DNA from: Gluconobacter potus
GTDB lineage: Bacteria; Pseudomonadota; Alphaproteobacteria; Acetobacterales; Acetobacteraceae
Reading direction: 5' to 3'
DNA: 64,000 bases
NCBI RefSeq assembly: GCF_015244705.1
Contig: NZ_JABCQF010000010.1
Coordinates: 1 to 64,000, forward strand
Made by a program: the position numbers and the translations under genes. The notes under the pieces were generated by a model. That model did not search any database. It saw only the letters and a list, made by a program, of their open reading frames with translations, and was not told the DNA's origin. Within the stretch, counting starts at the first letter, position 1. Every line of letters starts with the position of its first letter. Positions 1 to 8,242 of this stretch are shown one piece after another.

Positions 1-359
1 CGTCCGATGTCCTCTCCCTGCATCGCCCGGCACAGGGAAGTGGTCGTCCCACGATTGACGCTTCGGCCCTGTCGCGCCTGAAGCAGGGGGCGATCCTCAT
101 CAATACCAGTCGTGGGGGAGAAGTGGACGGTCCTGCGCTGGCGGAGGCTCTGAAGGCAGGGCATCTGGGCGGAGCAGGTCTGGACGTGATGTCCCCCGAG
201 CCCCCTCTGCCGGATGATCCGCTGCTTGGAGCGCCGAATGTCGTTCTGACGCCACATATCGGTGCGACGACGGAACAGGCTCTGCGGCGCATGGCGATGC
301 TATGCGCGTCACAGGTTCAGGATGCTCTGGCGGGGCGTGTGCCGCCGCACTGTCTCTGA
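1..359 (+). CDS. D-2-hydroxyacid dehydrogenase, C-terminal part (5' end outside window)
   Basis: The frame is open from the first bases of the window to a TGA at 357-359. It encodes the C-terminal half of an NAD(P)-dependent D-2-hydroxyacid dehydrogenase of the glyoxylate/hydroxypyruvate reductase or phosphoglycerate dehydrogenase type. The three catalytic positions of the family are visible: Arg in INTSRGGEVD, Glu in GLDVMSPEPP, and His in TPHIGATT near the C-terminus. The enzyme would reduce a 2-keto acid to a D-2-hydroxy acid in the cytoplasm. Only about 119 residues are present, so the substrate cannot be judged. A stem-loop follows the stop codon, so this is probably the last gene of its transcript. 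Confidence 0.85.
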   Translation, partial: SDVLSLHRPAQGSGRPTIDASALSRLKQGAILINTSRGGEVDGPALAEALKAGHLGGAGLDVMSPEPPLPDDPLLGAPNVVLTPHIGATTEQALRRMAMLCASQVQDALAGRVPPHCL

Positions 360-369
360 CTTTTATGAA

Positions 370-404
370 CCTGCCTCCCTCTTCCTGACGGAGAGAGAGG
401 CAGG
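370..404 (+). terminator. stem-loop after the hydroxyacid dehydrogenase
   Basis: Arms CCTGCCTC (370-377) and GAGGCAGG (397-404) are perfect complements, followed by CCTGTTTC. The U-tract is short, so termination is plausible but weak. Confidence 0.45.
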
Positions 405-467
405 CCTGTTTCAGCGAGCGCCCAAACCACCGCCGCTGCTAGTGGTGATGGCATAGGTCTGGGGTGT

Positions 468-693
468 CTAGTATTCTTCGATGGTCATTTTATGGGACCA
501 CGTGCTCTGCGGAAGGGCCGCGATCTTGCCCAGAACGGCCTGTCGGGAACGCTTGATGATGAAATCGGCCAGTGGATCAAGGGTGTTGAGCTGGAACTCG
601 TCTATCATGTCATACAATGCGCGGACATTAACATCGGTACAGGCCGTCATTTCCACACGGGGGAATATGGCGCACAAGACATCCATTCGGGCT
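468..693 (-). pseudogene. possible remnant of a hydantoinase B/oxoprolinase-like gene
   Basis: Downstream of the dioxygenase stop the minus strand stays open to a stop at 468-470. The translation reads like real protein: it includes RALYDMIDEFQLNTLDPLAD and IIKRSRQAVLGKIAALPQST, then WSHKMTIEEY. This resembles the stretch around the ALPDGTW/Y motif of hydantoinase B or oxoprolinase-type proteins, which are over 500 residues long. Only about 75 residues remain. There is no clear start of its own, because the frame runs back into the dioxygenase coding region. I read it as a gene fragment left by deletion. The family match is from memory and uncertain. Bases 405-467 hold nothing I recognise. 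Confidence 0.35.
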
Positions 694-1626
694 TCAGTGA
701 TCAAGGTTGTGGCCATCATCGGGGCCTTTGAGCAGGTGGCTCGGTTCACCGGTGACACTGACGGGAATGTCTCCGCGCACCGTGATCCGGCGCAGGAGGC
801 GGGGATGGGTGTCGAAATCGGCCGTGGCGTAATGCTGGGTGGCGCGATTGTCCCAGATGGCGATGTCACCGGGCTTCCAGTTCCAGCGGACGGTATTGTC
901 GATCTGCGTGATGTAGGACTGGAAGATTTCCAGGAGCCGGTTGGCGTGCTGGGTGGGAATGCCGCGGATTTCCTTGAAAAAATGGCCCAGGATCAGTGTG
1001 CGTTCGCCGGTTTCGGGATGGACGCGGACCACAGGGTGTTCTGTTTCGTAAATGCGTGAAATGAAGCGGGCGCGGAAATCGGCGATTTCCTCGTTGCGGG
1101 TATCGTATTTGTAAAAATTGGTGTCGTAGTCGTTGCCATGAACCGCCCAGAGCGTGTCCGCGAGCTGTTGCAGCGAGGCGGGCAGGTCGTCGTAGGCCGT
1201 GGCGGTATTGGCCCAGAGCGTGCTGCCGCCATAGGGCGGGATCGTGATGGCGCGCAGGATCGAGGCCTTGGGATAGGCGGGAACGAACGTGACATCCGTG
1301 TGCCAGGAATCCGTGGAGCGGCCGTTGCGGGATTTCAGTTCGAATGTGTAGGGGGTGCCTTCGGCGGCGGGGATGGTCGGGTGGAGGATGGGGTCTCCGA
1401 AGATGCGGCTGAGAGTTTCATGCTGGGCGTCATCAAGGAACTGGTCGCGCAGGAAAATCACCTTGTGGCGCAGCAGCGCCTCATGGAGAAAGGCTTTGTG
1501 CTCTTCGGGCAGGGGCTTGCGGGCGTTGATGCCGTGCACGATGGCCCCGATGCGGGATGTGACCTTTTCAGTCGTGAGGCTGTCGGCGGCCGTGGGGTCG
1601 CGGGGGACGATACGCAGGGTTTTCAT
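694..1626 (-). CDS. TauD/AtsK-type 2-oxoglutarate-dependent dioxygenase
   Basis: This 310-residue protein has the size of TauD and AtsK, non-heme Fe(II) enzymes that use 2-oxoglutarate and O2 to release sulfite or sulfate from sulfonates or alkyl sulfates. The iron-binding facial triad is visible: His109 and Asp111 in SWHTDVTF, and His265 in DNRATQHYA. Arg276 or Arg280 in HPRLLRR would hold the 2-oxoglutarate carboxylate. It is the last intact gene of a leftward operon, and its ATG overlaps the stop of the upstream MFS gene. Two flavin-dependent, sulfur-type monooxygenases in the same operon favour a sulfur-scavenging role. The exact substrate (taurine, another sulfonate or a sulfate ester) cannot be read from the sequence. 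Confidence 0.88.
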   Translation of the reverse strand: MKTLRIVPRDPTAADSLTTEKVTSRIGAIVHGINARKPLPEEHKAFLHEALLRHKVIFLRDQFLDDAQHETLSRIFGDPILHPTIPAAEGTPYTFELKSRNGRSTDSWHTDVTFVPAYPKASILRAITIPPYGGSTLWANTATAYDDLPASLQQLADTLWAVHGNDYDTNFYKYDTRNEEIADFRARFISRIYETEHPVVRVHPETGERTLILGHFFKEIRGIPTQHANRLLEIFQSYITQIDNTVRWNWKPGDIAIWDNRATQHYATADFDTHPRLLRRITVRGDIPVSVTGEPSHLLKGPDDGHNLDH

Positions 1627-2936
1627 GAGGGGACTCCTTCGGACTGGGGGAGTGTGGTGTGGTTGCTGACGCGGTCGGGACGCGTGACGGTCGGTGGTGT
1701 GATGAAGAAGGTGAGGAGGGCGCTGGTCAGGAAAAGTGCGGCGTAGATGAGGATGATCCCCTGTGTGCCGACGGTGCCTTCGAACGCGTAAACGATGAAG
1801 GGGCCGATCCAGACGCTGCTGCCCGCCCCGAGGTTGAGCAGGGACATGGCGATGCCCTTATGGTCCGGCAGAAGGGACGGGGTCAGGGCGGAAAGCGGCA
1901 CGTATCCGGCGAGCGTCATGCCGAAGACGGCGGCTGAGGCGTAGACCGCAAGCAGGCTGCTTTGTGCGTAGAGCAGCGGGATCCAGTACAGTCCGACGCA
2001 GCTCAGCGCGCTGCCGATGCCGCCAAACCAGATGACGGTCTGGCGCCAGGAAATATAGTCACTGGCAAAGCCGATCAGCAGGTTGAAGACGATGTTGCTG
2101 GCGAAAATGATTTCAAGAAACCGGATCCATACATCCTGCGACAGGCCAAGGCGGCCTGTAAAAAAGAACGGCATGAAGACGATCAGGCCATGCGTGGCGC
2201 TGGAATTGACTGCACGTACGATGCACGCCAGCCCCACACCCGGATTCTGGCGAATCTGACGGACGGTTTCGCGCAGGGTGGGGCCAATGTCCTTCAGGCT
2301 GCCTTTCTGCGCGCGCGGGGTCGCGGACAGCGGCAGGACGGCAAGCACGCCACCTGCTCCGACGCCGAGAAGTGCGATCCAGAGCGTAACGTATTGTCCG
2401 TAAACCGGCAGAAGGAGCTGCGCCACGATGGACCCGACCGTAGGCAGGCCGCAGGTAAAGCAGAACCAGAACAGCCCGACGGCACGGCCCAGACGGTCCT
2501 GCCGGATTGTGGTGACGAGCAGGGTCAGCAGTCCGTAGGAGAACAGCGGATAACCCGCCCCCCGCAACCCGTAGGTTAGCAGAAGAAGCGCTGGAGAGTG
2601 GGCCGGGATGGCCACGCCAAGGAACAGGAGCTGCGGGAGTATCCAGAACAGCAGGCCGGCCGTCATAACGGTCCGGCTGCCGAAAATATCGCATAGCAGT
2701 CCCGAGAACCAGGCAGCCAGCGCCGCGACCAGTCCATAGGCGGTGAAGAGGAGCGCGACGAAATGCTCCGTCTGGCCCGTCTGAACCAGGAACGGCGACA
2801 GATAGCCGACCTCAACGCCATCTCCGATCATGAAGACCAGAAGCCCGGCATACTGGAGAGCAAAGCTCCGCGGCAGGCGGCTGGCGGGCAGGAGCGGACC
2901 GTTTGAAACAGAGGGGGCGGGAAACGTCGTCTGCAT
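1623..2936 (-). CDS. MFS transporter of the polyol-permease (RbtT-like) type in the sulfur operon
   Basis: A 12-helix major facilitator protein of about 437 residues. Its sequence is clearly paralogous to the permease at 59401-60780 in the polyol cluster: both have GDGVE.GYLS in helix 1, TEH.VALLFT.YGL in helix 2 and AMSLLNLGAG.SVWIGP near the end. The chosen ATG (2936-2934) starts one base after the TGA of the TonB receptor gene (2940-2938), which suggests translational coupling. An ATG at 2951 and a longer in-frame start at 2981 would both overlap the receptor gene. As the only inner-membrane transporter of the operon, it probably carries the organosulfur compound imported by the receptor. 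That substrate is an inference; the close family normally carries ribitol, arabinitol or other polyols. Confidence 0.85.
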   Translation of the reverse strand: MQTTFPAPSVSNGPLLPASRLPRSFALQYAGLLVFMIGDGVEVGYLSPFLVQTGQTEHFVALLFTAYGLVAALAAWFSGLLCDIFGSRTVMTAGLLFWILPQLLFLGVAIPAHSPALLLLTYGLRGAGYPLFSYGLLTLLVTTIRQDRLGRAVGLFWFCFTCGLPTVGSIVAQLLLPVYGQYVTLWIALLGVGAGGVLAVLPLSATPRAQKGSLKDIGPTLRETVRQIRQNPGVGLACIVRAVNSSATHGLIVFMPFFFTGRLGLSQDVWIRFLEIIFASNIVFNLLIGFASDYISWRQTVIWFGGIGSALSCVGLYWIPLLYAQSSLLAVYASAAVFGMTLAGYVPLSALTPSLLPDHKGIAMSLLNLGAGSSVWIGPFIVYAFEGTVGTQGIILIYAALFLTSALLTFFITPPTVTRPDRVSNHTTLPQSEGVPS

Positions 2937-2937
2937 C

Positions 2938-5403
2938 TCAGAAATCCGCATGAACGGCGCCGAAATACTGGCGTGGCGCACCGAGGACGACGGACTGGTA
3001 ATCGCCGGACATGGGATAGCCGTTCTGGCCCATGGTGGAGATGTATTTCACGTTCGTCAGATTATAGACGTTGAAGTCCAGCGAGAGGTGCTGGAGGAAG
3101 CCCGTATGGGACAGGCGGTGGAGCTGCTTGGTCAGGTCATAGCGGGCGCCGAAATTGGTCAGCCAGTAGGACGGGACTTTCGTGTCGCCCGTGTAGCTGA
3201 GGTTTCGCTTGCCGACATACTGGGCCTCGATATGGGCCTGAAGATCGTGCCAGGTGTAGGACAGATCAGCGTGGTACATCAGGCGCGGATAGGCCACGAC
3301 CTGCTGGCCCCGGATGTTGTAGGTGACGACTGCGCCGTTGACGGTCTGGGTGATGTTGTTGTCGTAGACAGCATGGTTGTAGCTGATGCTGTTGGTCAGG
3401 CTCAGCCCCTTGACGGGGGTGAGGGTCACGGCCCCGTCCACGCCGGTCATCGTTACGCCGCCGACATTCTGGATGGTCGTGTAAGGCTGGGTTGTCGGGC
3501 CAGTGGAGATGCGCTGCAACCGGTTGGAAAAGATCGTATGGTAGCCGTAGAGCGAGCCACTGACGAGGCGGCCGGTATATCGGTAGCCACCGGCGAAGTT
3601 CCAGTCGGTTTCAGGTTGCAGAGTATTCTTCGAGGCCAGATAGGCCGCCTGTGAGGTCGAGAACGGGGATGTGCCGCTGTTGTAGCCCGAGACGGGATAG
3701 ACCTTCACGTTTTCCGCAATGTCGAAATAGAGCTGATGGCCGGGAGCGAAACGCCATTCCCCGCTGAAATGCGGCAGGAAAGGTTTGCTTGATGTCAGGG
3801 AATCTCCGCCCGCAATGGCGGTGGTGCGCGTGTAGGTTTCCCAGTTGGCGAGTGCACTGACGCGGGTCGTGTTCAGGACGGAGCGGAAACCGGCATGAAG
3901 CGAGATGGTGTTGGTGACGCGGTAGGTATCCTGGAAATAGGCGACGAACGTGTTGGTATTGAAGACCTGTCTGTAGCCGTCTTCGAAGGGATTCTTGAGA
4001 TTGTCGAGACCATTGACCGGCGTTGCCGTGCCATTGAGCACGTCTTCCAGCAGGGGCTCCTGATAGAGCGGTTTACTGATGTCGAAATGGGTGTTTTCGT
4101 ACCAGATTCCGGCATTCAGGACGTTATGCGCGATGCGGTAGGATAGCGATGTCGTGAAGCCGAAGCGGTCCGTGTCGGGCTGCGTAACCTGATCGATCAG
4201 CGGTGCGCCGTTGGGGGATGAGATCAGCGGGCTTGCGACCGAACCGCGCTGATAGGAACGGTGTCCATATACCGTGCTCTGCCAGCGCAGGCGGTCGGTC
4301 AGGGCAAGATCGGCCGAGACGCCCCCGATATAGGAATGCTGCATCTGCGCGCCTTCGTAATAGGACGCGGTATAGGGGCTTTTGAGGTTGGCGTAGGCGG
4401 CCGGGACCTGTCCGCCAGGCAGACCACGCTGGGCCAGTGCCAGACGATAGGCTTTTTCGTAACCGCCGGGCTGGCCGATGAAATTATCGATCGCGTAGCC
4501 ACCGTTGTTGAACATGTCCAGGCTGTAGTCCTGGTAGTTCTGCATCTCCAGATCGGCGTAGTCGAAGAACGCCGTGATGCGGCTGTCCTGCCCGATCGGA
4601 TGCAGGACCTTGGCGTTGACCTGCTGCATGAACTGGTCCTGTCCGCCGCGCCATTTGTCTGTGTCGTTGCGGGCATAGGAGACATAAAAGCGCGTGCCCT
4701 GGCGGTTCAGATCCCCGCTTTCGAGGCGCAGGAAGGTGCGGTAGGTCGAGTTGCTGCCAAAGGTCTGGTTCACGCTGGCACCGCGCTTATGGGATGGATC
4801 ACGGGAGATGAACTGCACCGTGCCGCCCAGATTGGAGGTGCTGGCCACGCTTTCCGAACCCGTGGAGGCTGATACATCCATGCGTTCGATATTCTCGGAC
4901 GAAATGGCCGATGTCGGGCTCAGGCCGTTGACGTTGCTGAACTGCTGGTCCCCGAGCGGGATGCCATCCAGTGTCATGCCGATCTGGCTCTGGTCAAAGC
5001 CGTGCATCAGGAACGAATTTTCCCAAGTGTTTACGCCCTGCGGATCACCGGAATTGAACAGCACTCCGGGCAGGCGCGTCAGGGCCTTAAGCGGATTGGT
5101 TCCGGCCGCATATTCGCGGATCGTGACGGCAGAGACGGGATTGGACACCCAGTTCGCCTGCCGGTGTCCTTCCACGCCGATGTTCTCGGTGGTGTGGGAT
5201 GTCAATGCGTGTGCTTTGGTGGATGGCTTGTGAGCAGGCTGTGCCGGTGTGGCATGACGGGATTTCTCACCGGGCTTTGTGGTCGGTGTGGTTGTCGCGG
5301 CGAAGGCATGCGTGCTGACCGACAGGGTCAGCAGGGCAATCAGGGAAATGGAACTGCTGGACGTGCGGATGGCAGCGCGGCTCGAAAACGGGAAAGCGGG
5401 CAT
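2938..5403 (-). CDS. TonB-dependent outer-membrane receptor of the sulfur operon
   Basis: An 821-residue TonB-dependent receptor. An N-terminal signal segment (hydrophobic ISLIALLTLSVSTHAFA, residues about 20-36) is followed by a Thr/Pro/Lys-rich linker and a plug domain with PVSAVTIREYAAGTNPLKAL and LDGIPLGDQQFSNVNGLSP. A 22-strand-type barrel follows and ends in the aromatic outer-membrane signature YFGAVHADF. Receptors of this class use TonB/ExbBD energy to import scarce substrates larger or rarer than porins handle, usually iron complexes or vitamins. Here it sits inside an operon of sulfur-releasing oxygenases and shares translational coupling with the MFS gene. An organosulfur ligand is therefore more likely than a siderophore, but that rests on context only. 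Confidence 0.9.
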   Translation of the reverse strand: MPAFPFSSRAAIRTSSSSISLIALLTLSVSTHAFAATTTPTTKPGEKSRHATPAQPAHKPSTKAHALTSHTTENIGVEGHRQANWVSNPVSAVTIREYAAGTNPLKALTRLPGVLFNSGDPQGVNTWENSFLMHGFDQSQIGMTLDGIPLGDQQFSNVNGLSPTSAISSENIERMDVSASTGSESVASTSNLGGTVQFISRDPSHKRGASVNQTFGSNSTYRTFLRLESGDLNRQGTRFYVSYARNDTDKWRGGQDQFMQQVNAKVLHPIGQDSRITAFFDYADLEMQNYQDYSLDMFNNGGYAIDNFIGQPGGYEKAYRLALAQRGLPGGQVPAAYANLKSPYTASYYEGAQMQHSYIGGVSADLALTDRLRWQSTVYGHRSYQRGSVASPLISSPNGAPLIDQVTQPDTDRFGFTTSLSYRIAHNVLNAGIWYENTHFDISKPLYQEPLLEDVLNGTATPVNGLDNLKNPFEDGYRQVFNTNTFVAYFQDTYRVTNTISLHAGFRSVLNTTRVSALANWETYTRTTAIAGGDSLTSSKPFLPHFSGEWRFAPGHQLYFDIAENVKVYPVSGYNSGTSPFSTSQAAYLASKNTLQPETDWNFAGGYRYTGRLVSGSLYGYHTIFSNRLQRISTGPTTQPYTTIQNVGGVTMTGVDGAVTLTPVKGLSLTNSISYNHAVYDNNITQTVNGAVVTYNIRGQQVVAYPRLMYHADLSYTWHDLQAHIEAQYVGKRNLSYTGDTKVPSYWLTNFGARYDLTKQLHRLSHTGFLQHLSLDFNVYNLTNVKYISTMGQNGYPMSGDYQSVVLGAPRQYFGAVHADF

Positions 5404-5455
5404 GGAGAGACACTCACAAGATACAGGAAACGGGGATTTTCAGGTCTTGGGAGGA

Positions 5456-6823
5456 TCAACAGCGCCAGGCCGGATGGTCGGCGGCCGGGTGTGCGGATGT
5501 GTTCTGCGGGAAAAGGCTTTCGCGCAGGGTTTTGCCAGGTTTGGGTTTGATGCGACCGCGCCGCTTCAGTTCCGGCAGGACGAGGCGGATGAAGTCGTTG
5601 TAGCTGTCCGGGTTGACGACCTGGATCAGGTTCAGCCCATCGGTTTCTGAATCTTCGAGCCAGCGTTCGATCTGGTCCGCGACAGTTCCGGGGCTGCCGA
5701 CGAAAGTCTTGGCGCGGCCAAATCCTTCCGCCGGGCTCGTTGCTTCGGCGATGGTCCAGGACCGGCCGCTGATGGCAGGGTCGAACTGTTCGAGGACGGA
5801 CTGGCTGGCTTCCGTCGGGCGATAGGTCAGGACCTCATCCGTCTGGTTCTTTGAAAAATCCACGCCCGTCATGGAGGAATAATGAATGAGCGATCCGGTT
5901 GCGTCGTAGAACGCCTTGTATTCCGCGAACTTGCGGATGGCCTCTTCTTCCGTCTCGCCCACCACGACGGCGGCAGCGCAGATGAAGCGCAGGCTTGCAG
6001 GATCGCGGCCTTCACGGGCGGCTTCTTCCCGGATGCGCCGGACGTTCTTTCGCGTGCCTTCCGCTCCGGCCCCGACAACGAAAATGACTTCCGCATGCTT
6101 GGCCGCGAAAGCGCCGCCCCGAGCGGAGGCGCCGGCCTGAAGAAGGACGGGAACACGCTGCGGGCTGGGTTCAGCGGTATGGCCATCCGGGACGCGGTAG
6201 TACTGGCCGTCATGGCGGATAGGATGGACTTTTTCCGGATCGGTATAGATCCATTCGCCTGAAGCTGTCTGGCCGCGGATGACGGCGTTCTCTTCCCAGG
6301 ATTTCAGCCAGAGCTTGTAGACGACATCCATGAACTCGTCGGCGCGGTCATAACGCTCATCATGCGGGATCTGATGGTCCAGCCCGAGATTGCGGGCCGC
6401 GCTTTCCTGCTGCGAGGTCACGATGTTCCAGCCCAGACGCCCCTTCGTCAGATGATCGAGGGTCGTGAGCTTGCGGGCGAGTAGATAAGGATGTTCGTAG
6501 GTCGTGGACAGCGTAATGCCGAAGCCGAGCGACGTTGTGGCAGCGGCCATGGCCGACACCAGCAGCAGCGGGTCGATCAGCGGGGACTGGATGCCGTGCT
6601 TCAGGGCGGCGTCCGGGCTGTTGCCGTAAACGTCGATCTGACCAAGCGCATCTGCGATGAACAGGGCATCAAAGCCGGCATCATCGAGCGTCCGGGCCAG
6701 CTCGGTCCAGTAGCTGATATCCTTGTAACGGTGGGTCTGGTCCGCGGGATGGCGCCACAGGCCATAATTCAGGTGCGAGACGGTGGCCATCGTGAAGCCA
6801 TTGAGGATGATGTGCTGTCCCAT
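5456..6823 (-). CDS. FMN-dependent monooxygenase, NtaA/SnaA/DszA type (bacterial luciferase-like)
   Basis: A 455-residue member of the luciferase-like group that includes nitrilotriacetate monooxygenase and dibenzothiophene-sulfone monooxygenase DszA. Family features seen are HPADQT near the start, ISYWTELARTLDDAGFDALF, the GRLGWNIVTS segment, NLGLD, RYDRADEFMDV, and SPQRVPVLLQAGAS. Such enzymes use reduced FMN supplied by a separate reductase to oxidise and cleave C-S or C-N bonds. No reductase gene is adjacent. The start chosen is the ATG at 6823-6821, which overlaps the TAA of the upstream gene (TAATG). A longer reading from 6844 would invade that gene. Substrate not determined; sulfur supply is inferred from its partners. 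Confidence 0.88.
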   Translation of the reverse strand: MGQHIILNGFTMATVSHLNYGLWRHPADQTHRYKDISYWTELARTLDDAGFDALFIADALGQIDVYGNSPDAALKHGIQSPLIDPLLLVSAMAAATTSLGFGITLSTTYEHPYLLARKLTTLDHLTKGRLGWNIVTSQQESAARNLGLDHQIPHDERYDRADEFMDVVYKLWLKSWEENAVIRGQTASGEWIYTDPEKVHPIRHDGQYYRVPDGHTAEPSPQRVPVLLQAGASARGGAFAAKHAEVIFVVGAGAEGTRKNVRRIREEAAREGRDPASLRFICAAAVVVGETEEEAIRKFAEYKAFYDATGSLIHYSSMTGVDFSKNQTDEVLTYRPTEASQSVLEQFDPAISGRSWTIAEATSPAEGFGRAKTFVGSPGTVADQIERWLEDSETDGLNLIQVVNPDSYNDFIRLVLPELKRRGRIKPKPGKTLRESLFPQNTSAHPAADHPAWRC

Positions 6824-8052
6824 TACGCTATTCCCACGCGCCACTGGAGTGGCGGAAGAGTGCCGTTGACAGCATAATCTCCGACGACACGCGTGCGATA
6901 GACGCGCGGATTGTGATTGCCGAGCGTGCGGACGTTGCGCCAGTGCCGGTCCAATCCGGCGACGCGAAGGGTGGCACCGCCGCTCAGTGCATCGAACAGG
7001 GCGGTCGTGGCTTCGAGTACCAATGGCAGGATACGGTCCTGAACCTGCCAGACTTCGAGTTCGGCACGTGCAACCGTGAGGTCGAGCTCCGGAGCGGGGC
7101 TGTCCGCGACGGCCTGAATGGCGCGGGCGGCGCGTTCGACGGCAGCCCCAGCAATGTAGGCACCACTGAAGACATGCCCCACGACTTCAAGGATCTGCGG
7201 GTCTTCGGCGGGAAGGTCCGCATTGCCGTGGCTGAAGGTGCGCTTGCGGCGACGGACGGCATCCGCAACGTCTGTTGCGGCAGCGCGGGCGATGCCGGCC
7301 ACTGTGGCCAGATGATAGAGCTGGAAGAAGGCCTGTGAATACGGGAAGGCCGTGTTGCCGTAGCGCAGGTCGTCTTCTTCCGTATGGACATTGCGGAAAT
7401 GCGCGGTGCCGCTGGCGGTCAGTCGCTGGCCGATGCCATCCCAGTCATCGACGATCTCAAGGCCGGGATCGTTGCGCGCAGCGAGCGTCTTGACGGTCTG
7501 TCCGTCTTCGGTGGTGCCGGTGACGGTCAGCCAGTCGGCATAGAGGGAGCCAGTGGTGAAGAACTTGGAGCCGTTGATGACCCACTGGCCATCCGTCCGG
7601 GACAGGGTCGTGCTGAACAGATCGCGTTTGGAGGCCGGCCCTTCCGCGGCGGCGGCCCCTGCGGTCTGTCCGGCGCCGAGGCGGTCGAGCCATTTTGCCC
7701 GGTATGCGCCAGCGGGTTCTGACAGGAGATGCTCGACGAAGCCAAAATGGGCCCGGAGCGCCTGCGCGACGTTTGAATCGGCCGTGGCCAGCGCCGTGAT
7801 GAGGGAGAACAGATCTTCAAGGCTGGCGCCCAGACCACCATGGGCGACGGGAACACGAAGGGCCGTAAAGCCACTCTCCTTAAGGAGGCGGATCTGTTCG
7901 AAAGGCAGTTCGCGGTTCAGTTCGGCGTGCAGTGCCTGCCTGCGGATCTGCTCGAAAACGGGAGTGAAGCGGTCGTGAAACGGAGTGGTTTCACGGGCAT
8001 CCTGTCCCCAGAGAAGGGAAAGGTCAGGAAGCGGAGCGGATATGTAGGTCAT
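6823..8052 (-). CDS. acyl-CoA-dehydrogenase-like flavoprotein, SfnB/DszC family
   Basis: A 409-residue flavoprotein with the acyl-CoA dehydrogenase fold: a helical N-domain with ALRVPVAHGGLGASLEDLF, a middle beta-domain with WVINGSKFFTTGS and TASGTAHFRNV, and a C-terminal helical domain. It lacks an obvious acyl-CoA dehydrogenase catalytic Glu context and fits the monooxygenase branch (DszC, SfnB) that acts with reduced flavin on sulfur compounds and is induced on sulfur limitation. It is the first gene of the leftward operon, overlapping the next gene by one base. Together with the DszA-like protein it would form a two-step, FMNH2-dependent oxidation, analogous to DszC then DszA. This pairing is known biochemistry for Dsz; its use here is inferred. 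Confidence 0.85.
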   Translation of the reverse strand: MTYISAPLPDLSLLWGQDARETTPFHDRFTPVFEQIRRQALHAELNRELPFEQIRLLKESGFTALRVPVAHGGLGASLEDLFSLITALATADSNVAQALRAHFGFVEHLLSEPAGAYRAKWLDRLGAGQTAGAAAAEGPASKRDLFSTTLSRTDGQWVINGSKFFTTGSLYADWLTVTGTTEDGQTVKTLAARNDPGLEIVDDWDGIGQRLTASGTAHFRNVHTEEDDLRYGNTAFPYSQAFFQLYHLATVAGIARAAATDVADAVRRRKRTFSHGNADLPAEDPQILEVVGHVFSGAYIAGAAVERAARAIQAVADSPAPELDLTVARAELEVWQVQDRILPLVLEATTALFDALSGGATLRVAGLDRHWRNVRTLGNHNPRVYRTRVVGDYAVNGTLPPLQWRVGIA

Positions 8053-8148
8053 GGTATCTGCCTGTGGCGTGCGGTCCGAACAAAGGAGATGAGAGCAGGA
8101 AGGAACCTGGCATCATCGGAGGACAGGAACAGAGCAGCGTTGCACACA

Positions 8149-8171
8149 TAAAACTAAACCGTTTCGTTTTA
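8149..8171. promoter_or_regulatory. near-perfect 23-bp palindrome, candidate operator of the sulfur operon
   Basis: Left arm TAAAACTAAAC (8149-8159), centre C, right arm GTTTCGTTTTA (8161-8171). The arms match at 10 of 11 positions. It lies just downstream of the predicted promoter and about 97 bases before the first start codon, a typical place for a repressor site. The regulator is not encoded next to it. Confidence 0.55.
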
Positions 8172-8185
8172 TTGATAATACAAGA

Positions 8186-8215
8186 ATTATTGTAGTGATT
8201 CTTTTGTTCCGTCAA
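8186..8215 (-). promoter_or_regulatory. candidate sigma-70 promoter for the sulfur operon
   Basis: On the minus strand TTGACG (8215-8210) is followed after 18 bases by AATAAT (8191-8186). An overlapping TACAAT (8194-8189) would give a 15-base spacer. The predicted transcription start is near 8180, which puts the 8149-8171 palindrome at roughly +9 to +31. Confidence 0.45.
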
Positions 8216-8220
8216 CAACA

Positions 8221-8242
8221 TAGTTATTTAACTAAATAACTA
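8221..8242. promoter_or_regulatory. perfect inverted repeat just upstream of the -35 box
   Basis: TAGTTATTT (8221-8229) and AAATAACTA (8234-8242) are perfect complements around AACT. The site is very AT-rich in a GC-rich genome and lies directly upstream of the predicted -35 element, where an activator would bind. Confidence 0.5.

Noticed and set aside
2936-2981. Longer N-terminus of the sulfur-operon MFS protein from 2981
   Set aside because: It would overlap the end of the TonB receptor gene by 44 bases and adds residues without similarity to the paralog; an ATG one base after the receptor stop fits better.
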